13,090 bases of DNA from Pedobacter sp. (GCA_004295885.1 SEDG01000080.1:1-13090); one strand, 5' to 3'. Positions 1-6,870 are shown, counted from the first letter of the stretch. Made by a program: numbers and translations. The notes: generated from the letters alone by a model not told the origin.

Positions 1-162
1 ATCGAACCTGGCAAAAGTTATTCATATGTTTCTGGTTGCAACCTAAAAACCGATATCGGTAGTATGAAAGGCCAGTATTCAATGATCCGTTTGGTTGATG
101 AAACCAATTTCGATGTAGATATCCCAGAATTTGAATTGGTTGTTCCTTATAGATTGAATTAA
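1..162 (+). CDS. apaG: ApaG (CorD) protein, C-terminal part only
   Basis: The window opens inside this gene; 53 codons in frame 1 run to TAA at 160-162. The visible residues show the ApaG-family signature: a Gly-Lys-Ser-Tyr-x-Tyr-x-Ser-Gly-Cys stretch, then Leu-x-Thr, Gly-Ser-Met-x-Gly-x-Tyr, and an Ile-Pro-x-Phe-x-Leu-x-x-Pro-Tyr-x-Leu-Asn tail that ends the protein as in the family. ApaG is a small (about 125-130 residue) fibronectin-III-like beta-sandwich protein linked to cobalt and magnesium tolerance; its biochemical role is poorly known. The 5' part lies outside the window, so start, promoter and operon cannot be judged. It converges on the glycosyltransferase gene, 106 bases away. The family call is confident. 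Confidence 0.9.
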   Translation: MEPGKSYSYVSGCNLKTDIGSMKGQYSMIRLVDETNFDVDIPEFELVVPYRLN

Positions 163-223
163 AGAGCATATTTCTTGATTGTTTTCACTTTGGCTAGAAT
201 ACGATATAACATTATTCTATTAT

Positions 224-245
224 CAATATTATAAACCAAATATTG
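224..245. terminator. weak AT-only hairpin between convergent apaG and mtgA
   Basis: CAATATT at 224-230 pairs with AATATTG at 239-245 around an 8-base loop. It lies in the 106-base gap between two convergent stop codons, and a T-rich stretch follows on the plus strand. There is only one G:C pair per stem, so a terminator role is a guess from position. Confidence 0.25.
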
Positions 246-268
246 TGTTCATTTCAATTTTTAATCAA

Positions 269-850
269 TTAGTCTTTCAATCCGTTAACAGATTTATAGG
301 TTCTAACTCTCCATCTTATCGTTTTTGCTTTTTGAATAATTGTTTTTGAAGGGTTTCTTGGAGAATTTCTAATTGGGCTAGGTAAGACCGCTATTATCAG
401 AGATATTTGTTCGTCGTTCAATTTGTTAATGGGTAACCCAAAATAATATTTAGCTGCCGCATTAGAACCAAATATTCCATTGCCAAATTCAGCAATATTA
501 AGATATACCTCTAATATTCTGTTTTTATCCCAAAAAAACTCTATCAAAACCGTAAAATAGGCTTCTAATATTTTTCGAGGCCAAGATTTTCCAGACCACA
601 AAAAAACATTTTTTGCAATTTGCTGGGTTATAGTACTGGCTCCATATTCTATTCTGCCTTGTTGTTGATTAAGTGTATGCGCTAGGCGCATTGCTTTGAA
701 GTTAAACCCGCTATGGGAAAAAAAAGATCTGTCTTCAGAGACAATAACAGATTTTTTAAGGTTTTCAGGAAGATTAGAGAATATAACCCAACTGTGATTA
801 ATTTTAAATTGCTTCCCGTTTAACCTAGCCTCATGCTCTCGTTGACACAT
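269..850 (-). CDS. mtgA: monofunctional peptidoglycan glycosyltransferase (GT51), lacking its N-terminal anchor
   Basis: This is a GT51 transglycosylase, the family that polymerises lipid II into glycan strands at the outer face of the inner membrane. In 193 residues I see the ordered motifs: Glu-Asp-x-x-Phe-x-x-His-x-Gly at 39-48 with catalytic Glu39, Gly-Ala-Ser-Thr-Ile-Thr-Gln-Gln at 70-77, Arg-Lys-x-x-Glu at 92-96, and Arg-Ile-Leu-Glu-Val-Tyr-Leu-Asn at 111-118 followed by the Glu-Phe-Gly-x-Gly-Ile-x-Gly loop. There is no penicillin-binding domain, so it is monofunctional. MtgA proteins normally carry about 40-60 more N-terminal residues with a membrane helix. Here the frame is closed by TAA at 866-868, only five codons before the ATG, and no helix is encoded. 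The domain is intact but the anchor is missing, so the gene may be a 5'-truncated remnant or a soluble form. No simple frameshift restores the anchor. Confidence 0.85.
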   Translation of the reverse strand: MCQREHEARLNGKQFKINHSWVIFSNLPENLKKSVIVSEDRSFFSHSGFNFKAMRLAHTLNQQQGRIEYGASTITQQIAKNVFLWSGKSWPRKILEAYFTVLIEFFWDKNRILEVYLNIAEFGNGIFGSNAAAKYYFGLPINKLNDEQISLIIAVLPSPIRNSPRNPSKTIIQKAKTIRWRVRTYKSVNGLKD

Positions 851-1011
851 AAGATTTGAAATATTTTATTAAAAAAGAATTTTACTTTTAAATGTTAATT
901 ACAAAGTCTAACTTACTTGACGATATTCTTATTAAGAAAAATAACAATGCAATTTTATTTATGAGGTTTTGTAATCAAATAGTTCTTTTAAAGACTGAGT
1001 TAATAAAATGG

Positions 1012-1212
1012 ATGACTCTAAGCCAAATGCTATGTTTTTTTTTGGTGATGTTAATAATCCATATTATTGCTATAATCGATATTAATAGCCAAAAGAACTT
1101 AAGCAAGAAACAAAAGGCTACCCTCGTTTCTGGAATTATTGCGAAGCCTTTTATAAATGTATACAATTATTTCTTTTATGTACGAAAAGGATTAAAGGAT
1201 AATGATTTCTAA
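1012..1212 (+). CDS. small two-helix membrane protein, resembling PLDc_N-type proteins
   Basis: An open frame runs from ATG 892 (106 codons). I prefer the in-frame ATG at 1012, giving 66 residues, because the first membrane helix begins just after it and the 40 residues upstream look like ordinary translated AT-rich DNA. The protein starts with a hydrophobic helix reading Ile-Ile-His-Ile-Ile-Ala-Ile-Ile-Asp-Ile. A short polar loop (Leu-Ser-Lys-Lys-Gln-Lys) follows, then a second hydrophobic segment with a Lys-Pro-Phe and an Asn-Tyr-Phe-Phe-Tyr, and a basic end. This layout matches the phospholipase D nuclease N-terminal (PLDc_N) type of small membrane protein, although the usual Pro-x-x-Gly is only partly present. 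Its TAA lies 21 bases before the next gene, so it is probably the first gene of a run with the ligase and signal peptidase. Function unknown. Confidence 0.45.
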   Translation: MTLSQMLCFFLVMLIIHIIAIIDINSQKNLSKKQKATLVSGIIAKPFINVYNYFFYVRKGLKDNDF

Positions 1213-1233
1213 TGTTTAATTAACCAATATCAA

Positions 1234-3063
1234 TTGCATATAAATTATCTTAAGACGCTTAAAGATTTTTTTTCAGCTTCAATTATTTTCTTTTTTTTTA
1301 CGATCGTTCCATTGCTAGAAAGCAAAGAACTATATAACTATACCCAAAGCTCAAAACTTCTTGGCTTTTTTATAGGTATTTTGATAGTATCCGTATTGGC
1401 CCTAATTAACCTGATAATTAGTACGCCCTCGTTTAAAATAAAGTACATTGATATACTGTTGTTATTATTGTTTATTTATGTTATAATAAATGTTTTTGTT
1501 ATAAATAATTTACCGTTTGGACATAAAGTTTATGAGTTATTTATCTTGTATATATTTTTTTTATTTCTACGTCAGCTATCTCGAAAGCAGTATAAATATG
1601 CATTAATTCTATCATCAATTGGTGCAATTATACAATGTATAATAGGTTTTCTCCAATTAGAAGGCTCAATTACTAATAATAGTGCCTTTTTAATAACGGG
1701 TAATTTTTTTAACTCTGGCCCATATGCAGGGTATCTTGCAAGCATTTTTCCATGCGCAGTGGGGTATTTTGTTTTAAAAAATTCAATACACACCGATGAT
1801 AAAAAGTACTCTTTAATGCTTAAGTCCACGTTTCTGAAAATAATCTTACCCCATTTATGTCTTTTGTTTTTCTTACTTGTCATTATTTTTACTAAGTCAA
1901 GAGCAAGTTGGATTGGTATCTTTACAAGTTTTTTATATCTGATCTATCACAAGAAAGAAAGTTTTATTTTAAAGTTTACTCTCAAAAAGAGTCTCTTGAC
2001 TATAATTGTTCTAATAAGCATAATGGGACTTCTTTACATTTTCAAGATTGATTCTAGCAACGGGCGCTTATTTATTTGGAAAAACGTTTTTTTACTAATC
2101 GAAGAAGAACCGTTTTTTGGCTATGGTTATGGAAATTTTCAATCTGTTTATATGAATCAACAAGCTGACTATTTTAGATTAAATCTAGATTCTACATATA
2201 GTGCCGTCGCAGATAATGTACATTTTGCTTTCAATGAGTTTTTGCAATGTTGGGCGGAAATTGGTTTTACAGGAATAATACTTGTTTCTGGGGCATTGCT
2301 TTCACTTTTTAAGGTTAATGGTAAAGATAAAATGTTAATTTGCTGCAAAGCATCGCTAATTGCAATTTTGACATTTTCAATGTTCTCATATCCAAGTCAA
2401 ATTCTCCCAATAAAGTTAAATTGCGCCCTCTTTTTTGCTATTATCATTTCTTATGAAGAGACCATATACTTACAATTTAGCTTTAGAAGTCCTTATTCCA
2501 GGATTTATAGGATAGCAATAATATTTATTTGCTTACCACTTATATTGTTTCATTCCAATTATACCAATAGGCTGTATCAGTCTTACAAAGATTGGGCTTT
2601 GGCTTTTCGCTTTTATAAATTTGGAAATTACCCAATGTCTTTGTTAAATTATTCTAAAGCATTTAATAGTTTTAGAGATAACGGTGTGTTTTTAGGTATG
2701 AACGGCAAGGCGCTTTCAATGTTACATAGAGATGAAGAAGCTATTGAAATACTTAAACTAGCAGAAAAAAAATCAAATTCAACGGTAATACAAATAGCTA
2801 TGGGCGACAGTTATCGGCGATTGAAAAATTATAACCTATCAGAAAAATCTTATTTATGGGCATATTATATGAATCCAAGCAGATTATATCCACAATATTT
2901 ATTGATTAAACTTTATATTGAGGAAGAAAGAATAGGGAATGCTCTTATTTTAGCAAAAAGATTAGTAAAACAGAAAGCGAAGATAGAATCAGAAGCTAGT
3001 AAGCAAATTTACATTGAAGTACAGAAACTAATTGACACGTATGAAAAAGCTAAGGTGGATTAA
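1234..3063 (+). CDS. O-antigen ligase / Wzy-type polytopic membrane protein with C-terminal TPR repeats
   Basis: Of 609 residues, about the first 440 are a string of roughly a dozen hydrophobic helices and the rest is soluble. Features of the O-antigen ligase (Wzy_C) family are visible: Gly-Asn-Phe-Phe-Asn-x-Gly-Pro-Tyr-Ala-Gly-Tyr-Leu-Ala at 156-169, Thr-Lys-Ser-Arg-Ala-Ser at 220-225, Gly-Arg-x-x-x-Trp at 277-282, Pro-Phe-Phe-Gly-Tyr-Gly at 293-298, and a large periplasmic loop with Asp-Asn-Val-His-x-x-x-Asn-Glu-Phe at 327-336. Residues 455-600 read as TPR helices (Ala-Leu-Ser-Met-Leu, Glu-Ala-Ile-Glu-Ile-Leu). Such enzymes transfer or polymerise undecaprenyl-linked glycans in the periplasm; members with TPRs may be protein O-glycosyltransferases, LPS ligases or polymerases, and the sequence does not decide. 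No in-frame ATG exists near the front, so TTG at 1234 is the best start. The signal peptidase gene overlaps its 3' end. No other glycan genes are nearby. Confidence 0.8.
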   Translation: MHINYLKTLKDFFSASIIFFFFTIVPLLESKELYNYTQSSKLLGFFIGILIVSVLALINLIISTPSFKIKYIDILLLLLFIYVIINVFVINNLPFGHKVYELFILYIFFLFLRQLSRKQYKYALILSSIGAIIQCIIGFLQLEGSITNNSAFLITGNFFNSGPYAGYLASIFPCAVGYFVLKNSIHTDDKKYSLMLKSTFLKIILPHLCLLFFLLVIIFTKSRASWIGIFTSFLYLIYHKKESFILKFTLKKSLLTIIVLISIMGLLYIFKIDSSNGRLFIWKNVFLLIEEEPFFGYGYGNFQSVYMNQQADYFRLNLDSTYSAVADNVHFAFNEFLQCWAEIGFTGIILVSGALLSLFKVNGKDKMLICCKASLIAILTFSMFSYPSQILPIKLNCALFFAIIISYEETIYLQFSFRSPYSRIYRIAIIFICLPLILFHSNYTNRLYQSYKDWALAFRFYKFGNYPMSLLNYSKAFNSFRDNGVFLGMNGKALSMLHRDEEAIEILKLAEKKSNSTVIQIAMGDSYRRLKNYNLSEKSYLWAYYMNPSRLYPQYLLIKLYIEEERIGNALILAKRLVKQKAKIESEASKQIYIEVQKLIDTYEKAKVD

Positions 3064-4129
3064 AATTTTTTTTGACTGGTTTACCTTATTACATAATTTC
3101 TATTTTGTAATGATCTTATTGTTATTGTGTATCCCTTTATTAATTTTTAATCTACTTTGGCTAGTAATATTCATTTTATTTATCACCATTCTATCTTTCC
3201 CTAACAAAAGGATATTTAAAAACAAGTATTTCTCTATTTTATATATATTTTTTTTTGTTGTGTTTTTGGCAATTTTTATTCGAGTATTTCTAATAGAGAT
3301 ATATACTATTAATAGTAGCTCAATGGAGAATGCAATAGAAAAGAATGATAAGGTTATTATTAGTAAGCTTCATTATGGTCCTTTAGTTTCGCTTTCATTT
3401 ATTGACATTCCTTGGGTGGGTCCTATTTTAAAAAGTGTCGGGTTTAATAAGCAATCAACCTCTAGTCTAAGACTAAAGGGTTTTTCTAATATAAAGCGAA
3501 ATGATATTGTCTTATTTCAACGCCCTAATAGTAATTTTTTGGTTAAACGATGTGTAGGCTTGCCGGGCGAAACCATAAAAATTTATAATGATGTTCTCAT
3601 AATAAATCAGAAAGTTCTTAAGGAGCCTCCAACTGTTAAGAATTTATATCATATAGCTTTTGGTAATAGCCAAGTTATGTTAGCGAAAATAAATCATACT
3701 CATATTAATATAACAGGGAAATTCCTTTTTAAGGATTCAATCCAACTACAAGCATATTTAACGAATCAAGAAAAGCTACAATTATGTCAGTTAACACCCA
3801 GTAAACATTTTGCAATGAAAAAAAAATCTCTTTATAAATGGAATAAGAGTTTAAATTGGAATAATATTGATTTTGGGCCCATGTTAGCCCCAAAAAGAGG
3901 CACAAGGATAAAATGGACTAAATTTAACTACTATACTTATTTTGGATTAGTTATGACGTTTGAAGGCGTGCCAAATATTGATCTTTCTCAAATCTATTTA
4001 AAAGACTACATCTTTAAAAAAAACTATTATTTCTTTTTGGGAGATAATAGGTCTATGTCAATCGATTCAAGGTTCTGGGGTTTGATCCCAGAAGAAAAAA
4101 TCATTGGAAAGGTAATTCAAGTGTTTTAG
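3041..4129 (+). CDS. type I signal peptidase (S26 family), probably an accessory paralogue
   Basis: Cleaves signal peptides from exported proteins at the periplasmic face of the membrane. Using ATG 3041 (362 residues; a TTG at 3032 would add three), three hydrophobic segments lie at about 20-38, 40-52 and 65-85. The catalytic boxes follow: Ser-Ser-Ser-Met at 92-95 with Ser94 as likely nucleophile, Phe-Leu-Val-Lys-Arg-Cys-Val-Gly-Leu-Pro-Gly-Glu-Thr at 166-178 with general base Lys169, and Gly-Asp-Asn-Arg-Ser-Met-Ser-x-Asp-Ser-Arg-x-Trp-Gly at 334-347. An insert of about 130 residues separates the second and third boxes, as in large Bacteroidota and proteobacterial enzymes. Box B lacks the Pro-Thr that usually follows the Ser-Met pair, suggesting altered specificity. 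The start overlaps the ligase gene by 23 bases, so the two are translationally coupled. I infer a dedicated enzyme rather than the housekeeping LepB. Confidence 0.85.
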   Translation: MKKLRWIKIFFDWFTLLHNFYFVMILLLLCIPLLIFNLLWLVIFILFITILSFPNKRIFKNKYFSILYIFFFVVFLAIFIRVFLIEIYTINSSSMENAIEKNDKVIISKLHYGPLVSLSFIDIPWVGPILKSVGFNKQSTSSLRLKGFSNIKRNDIVLFQRPNSNFLVKRCVGLPGETIKIYNDVLIINQKVLKEPPTVKNLYHIAFGNSQVMLAKINHTHINITGKFLFKDSIQLQAYLTNQEKLQLCQLTPSKHFAMKKKSLYKWNKSLNWNNIDFGPMLAPKRGTRIKWTKFNYYTYFGLVMTFEGVPNIDLSQIYLKDYIFKKNYYFFLGDNRSMSIDSRFWGLIPEEKIIGKVIQVF

Positions 4130-4153
4130 TCACATACGTCTTCTTTACCAAAA

Positions 4154-4181
4154 AAGGACGATAAAATTAATCATCGTCCTT
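4154..4181. terminator. bidirectional intrinsic terminator between convergent genes
   Basis: AAGGACGAT at 4154-4162 and ATCGTCCTT at 4173-4181 form a perfect 9-bp stem with a 10-base loop. It lies 24 bases after the signal peptidase stop and 22 bases after the protease stop. An A run precedes the left arm, so on the minus strand the stem is followed directly by a T run, making it a good terminator for the protease gene. In the plus direction the T tract is poor. Confidence 0.7.
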
Positions 4182-4203
4182 GAGTTCATTTGTGTTAAAA
4201 TAA

Positions 4204-4911
4204 CTAATCTCTGCTTCGGCCAAACAACATTGAAGCGTAATAAAGCAAGTTTGCCAGTGCACCTAAAGCAGCTACAACATAAGTCATAGCGGCCCACCAA
4301 AGCGCATCTTTTGCCTGTACATTTTCCTCATCTGTATACATTACACCTCTGTTATTTCTTAACCATAACAACGCTCTTTTACTGGCGTCGAACTCTACTG
4401 GCAATGTGATAAAGCTAAATATCGTTACTAATGCCAATCCAGCAACACCAATGCCTAAAACAATTGGTGTTCCTTTAAATATTATTAAAAAAACGCCTAT
4501 CAAAAGCACCCATTGCAATAAGTTAGAGGATATACTTACTATCGGTACCATGCTAGAGCGAAACTGCAACCAACTGTATGATTTGGCGTGTTGTACAGCG
4601 TGACCACATTCATGCGCTGCAACCGCTGCTGCTGCCACACTACGCCCATAATACACGTCTGTACTTAGGTTTACAGTTCGTGTTGCTGGATTATAGTGAT
4701 CTGTTAATTGTCCGTCTAAACTCAATACATTTACATCGTAAATGCCATTGTCGTGTAGCATCTTTTCAGCTACTTCTTTTCCCGAGAAACCTGAGTTGAG
4801 TTGCATTTCTGCATATTTTGAGAATTTATTTCTAAACCGCCACTGCACAAACATGCTCAACAAAATTACCGGGATAATTAAAATTAAATAAGTTCCTTGT
4901 TTTGGTAGCAT
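4204..4911 (-). CDS. membrane zinc metallopeptidase, YugP family
   Basis: A 235-residue membrane protein of the YugP-type (Zn_peptidase_2) family. After an N-terminal helix at about 7-22 comes the family region with Gly-Gln-Leu-Thr-Asp-His-Tyr-Asn-Pro at 67-75 and Val-Tyr-Tyr-Gly-Arg-Ser at 86-91, then the zinc motif His-Glu-Cys-Gly-His at 100-104. Three more hydrophobic segments follow (about 121-145, 148-171, 208-228), with Pro-Val-Glu-Phe-Asp-Ala-Ser at 171-177, where Glu173 is the likely third zinc ligand. The substrate is unknown in the family. The frame is open further up to an ATG at 4947, but that extension is antisense to the oxidoreductase. I choose ATG 4911, the only methionine just before the first helix. 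That ATG and the first few codons also appear to derive from the antisense of the oxidoreductase, so the original start may have been replaced. No good promoter is visible upstream. Confidence 0.85.
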   Translation of the reverse strand: MLPKQGTYLILIIPVILLSMFVQWRFRNKFSKYAEMQLNSGFSGKEVAEKMLHDNGIYDVNVLSLDGQLTDHYNPATRTVNLSTDVYYGRSVAAAAVAAHECGHAVQHAKSYSWLQFRSSMVPIVSISSNLLQWVLLIGVFLIIFKGTPIVLGIGVAGLALVTIFSFITLPVEFDASKRALLWLRNNRGVMYTDEENVQAKDALWWAAMTYVVAALGALANLLYYASMLFGRSRD

Positions 4912-5848
4912 TTCTGAATTGATAGAGCAAGAAAAACTATGTGGCACAGCCGGTTTACACGGTCTTGTTTATAAAAGATGGAAGGGCTTGCAAAAGCTTA
5001 GAAACTTGCTAGGTGATGACAATATTCAGTTCAAAAATTATGGTGGATATGAACTATTTAAGCCCGAACAGCAAGATTTGGCAGAAGAATGTGTATCAAA
5101 ATTAAGCCATTTCAATGCCTTAATTGAAGATATTGTGCTACAAAAAAATGTCTATACCGAAACCAATAACAAGATTTCCTCTTTCGGCTTGAACGGGATT
5201 AATGTATTGTTAGAAAACAAATTAGAAGCTCAAATTGACCCAGGCCTGATGATGAAAGCTTTAATGGCTAAAAGTAAGGCTTTGGATATTGAAATCTATA
5301 ATAACTGCAGGGTTGACGAATTAATTGAAGAAGATAACAACGTCGCTTTAATAACTGACCAAGGCAGGTTTACCTGTAAAAAGGTTCTGTTAACAAACAA
5401 TGCTTTTGTGAATGACCTTTTACCAGATTTAGCCGTAACTCCTGGTCGCGGACAAGTTGTAGTAACCAAACCCATCCCCAACTTAAAAATTAAAGGAACT
5501 TTTCATTACGATAAAGGCTATTATTATTTCAGAAATATCGATGATAGGGTGCTATTGGGCGGCGGAAGAAATTTAGATTTTAATGCAGAACAAACTACAC
5601 AATTTGGAGAAACGGAATTAATACAAAATGCTTTGCATCAATTACTAAAAGAAGTTATTTTGCCAGAAACTGTTTTCGAAATTGCGCACAAATGGAGCGG
5701 TATTATGGCCTTTGGTCCGCGGTTGGCTCCAATTATTGAAGAAGTAAAACCAAACATTTTTTGTGCAGTTCGCTGCAATGGAATGGGCATCGCCATTGGT
5801 AGCCACACAGGCGAAGAAGCAGGGGAGATGGTGTTGAAGAGTTTGTAA
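4892..5848 (+). pseudogene. FAD-dependent oxidoreductase (DAO family), 5'-truncated
   Basis: The frame carries the middle and C-terminal parts of a glycine oxidase/D-amino-acid dehydrogenase-like (DAO) flavoprotein. Visible are Arg-Trp-Lys-Gly-Leu-Gln-Lys-Leu-Arg, Tyr-Gly-Gly-Tyr-Glu-Leu-Phe, the Pro-Gly-Arg-Gly-Gln-Val substrate-domain turn, Leu-Gly-Gly-Gly-Arg-Asn, and a C-terminal Trp-Ser-Gly-Ile-Met-Ala-Phe-Gly-Pro-Arg-Leu-Ala-Pro-Ile with a Cys-Asn-Gly-Met-Gly flavin loop. The N-terminal Rossmann part with the Gly-x-Gly-x-x-Gly dinucleotide motif, some 60 residues, is absent. The first available start is TTG at 4919, yet family-like sequence (Cys-Phe-Gly-Ser-Ile-Ser-Glu-Leu) continues upstream of it to about 4897, right up to a stop at 4889-4891. 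The gene therefore looks cut off by a deletion, and its 5' edge overlaps the protease start on the other strand. Without the FAD site it should be inactive. The reading frame is otherwise intact, so the loss is recent or the sequence is misassembled. Confidence 0.75.
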
Positions 5849-5867
5849 GTTTATTAAGGTTGGTTCT

Positions 5868-5967
5868 ATTTTGACAAACTTCAGGTAAGTTGCAAGGAGT
5901 TTGTCAAAGTTATACTTACATAAACTTTGACAAAATAAAGGCTTGATGCATACAATTTTGTCATAGT
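5868..5967 (-). repeat. paired-hairpin intergenic repeat, copy A
   Basis: Two consecutive stem-loops. The first pairs 5868-5880 with 5898-5910 (core arms TTTGACAAACT and AGTTTGTCAAA perfect; 13 bp with one G-T wobble; 17-base loop). The second pairs 5924-5936 with 5955-5967 (13 bp, one mismatch; 18-base loop containing GCTTGATGC). The inner arms TTTGTCAAAGTT (5900-5911) and AACTTTGACAAA (5923-5934) can also pair with each other, giving an alternative fold. It fills the gap between the convergent oxidoreductase remnant and purU, ending 9 bases from the purU stop. Copy B has the same plan and orientation. Confidence 0.8.
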
Positions 5968-5976
5968 AACCACACT

Positions 5977-6816
5977 TTACTCAAAAACTACCGTCTTATT
6001 GCCACTCACAAATACCCTATCTTCCAATACCTGTTCCAGCGCTTTGCTCAATACAGCTTTCTCAATTTCCCTACCTGCAACCGCCATTTGTTTCGCATCA
6101 AAAGTGTGGTTAACGTGTATGGTTTGCTGAGAAATGATTGGTCCTTCATCTAAATTGTTGGTCACAAAATGAGCTGTCGCCCCAATAATTTTTACCCCTC
6201 TTTCAAAAGCTTGTTTATATGGGTTTGCGCCAATAAATGCTGGTAAAAAGGAGTGGTGGATGTTAATAATCTGATTCGAATATTGAGCGATGAAATCTGG
6301 CGAAAGAATACGCATGAACTTCGCCAACACGATATAATCCAATTGATAGTTTGATAATATGCTTGTGATTTCATTTTCAAAATCAGCCTTGCTTTTATCC
6401 TCGTGAGCAACATAAAAAAATGGAACATCAAATTTCTCGGTAAAATCGCTCAACGTTTCGTGGTTTCCGATTACACATTTAACTTTTGCACCCAATGTTT
6501 TAAAATTATCCCTCACTAAAATATCTGCCAAACAATGAAATTCTTTGGTCACCAATAATGCAATGCTCTTTTCTGCTGCTGGAATCAATCGAACATCAGC
6601 TTCCGTAGGCAGATTATTTAATAGTTCTTGTTGTAATTTATTATGATTTTCAACTGTTCCACTACATTCAATTCGAGTAAAAAACTTTTGTTCTACTTCA
6701 TCCACAAACTCACGCATAGCGATGATATTTAATTGATGTTGTGCTAAAACTCGGGTGATATTGGTAACCAATCCAACGCTGTCTTTACATTGAATGAGGA
6801 CTAAAAGATTATTCAT
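5977..6816 (-). CDS. purU: formyltetrahydrofolate deformylase
   Basis: PurU hydrolyses 10-formyl-tetrahydrofolate to formate and tetrahydrofolate in the cytoplasm, balancing the one-carbon pool and feeding formate to purine synthesis. The protein has an N-terminal ACT domain (about 5-80, with Gln-Cys-Lys-Asp-Ser-Val-Gly-Leu-Val) and a formyltransferase-type catalytic domain (about 84-260). Diagnostic segments are Leu-Ala-Lys-Phe-Met-Arg-Ile-Leu-Ser at 164-172, Asn-Ile-His-His-Ser-Phe-Leu-Pro-Ala-Phe at 185-194 with the catalytic Asn and His, and Asn-Leu-Asp-Glu-Gly-Pro-Ile at 221-227 with the catalytic Asp. The frame is open to an ATG at 6840, but ATG 6816 puts the ACT domain right at the N-terminus as in the family and gives the usual length of 279 residues. 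It is transcribed divergently from rmuC across 79 bases. Repeat copy A follows its stop. Confidence 0.93.
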   Translation of the reverse strand: MNNLLVLIQCKDSVGLVTNITRVLAQHQLNIIAMREFVDEVEQKFFTRIECSGTVENHNKLQQELLNNLPTEADVRLIPAAEKSIALLVTKEFHCLADILVRDNFKTLGAKVKCVIGNHETLSDFTEKFDVPFFYVAHEDKSKADFENEITSILSNYQLDYIVLAKFMRILSPDFIAQYSNQIINIHHSFLPAFIGANPYKQAFERGVKIIGATAHFVTNNLDEGPIISQQTIHVNHTFDAKQMAVAGREIEKAVLSKALEQVLEDRVFVSGNKTVVFE

Positions 6817-6870
6817 GTGGTAAATATAGTATTTAAGCAATCTCTACGAAATTGGTTAGCTAATAATTAT

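Noticed and set aside
851..960. A short hydrophobic stretch (Ile-Ala-Leu-Leu-Phe-Phe-Leu-Ile) in another minus-strand frame upstream of mtgA, as a frameshifted anchor
   Set aside because: It has no usable start, is followed by a polar stretch and a stop in its frame, and no single indel joins it sensibly to the GT51 domain.
892..1011. The first 40 codons of the frame that starts at ATG 892, before the small membrane protein
   Set aside because: The family-like part begins at the ATG at 1012. The upstream codons show no motif and lie close to the mtgA start on the other strand. I kept only the shorter version.
975..1166. Minus-strand frame of 63 codons antisense to the small membrane protein
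   Set aside because: Hydrophobic residues on both strands are expected from AT-rich membrane-protein DNA, and the plus-strand version has the better motif and operon context.
3460..3482. AGTCTAAGACT palindrome
   Set aside because: It lies inside the signal peptidase coding sequence and is short enough to be chance.
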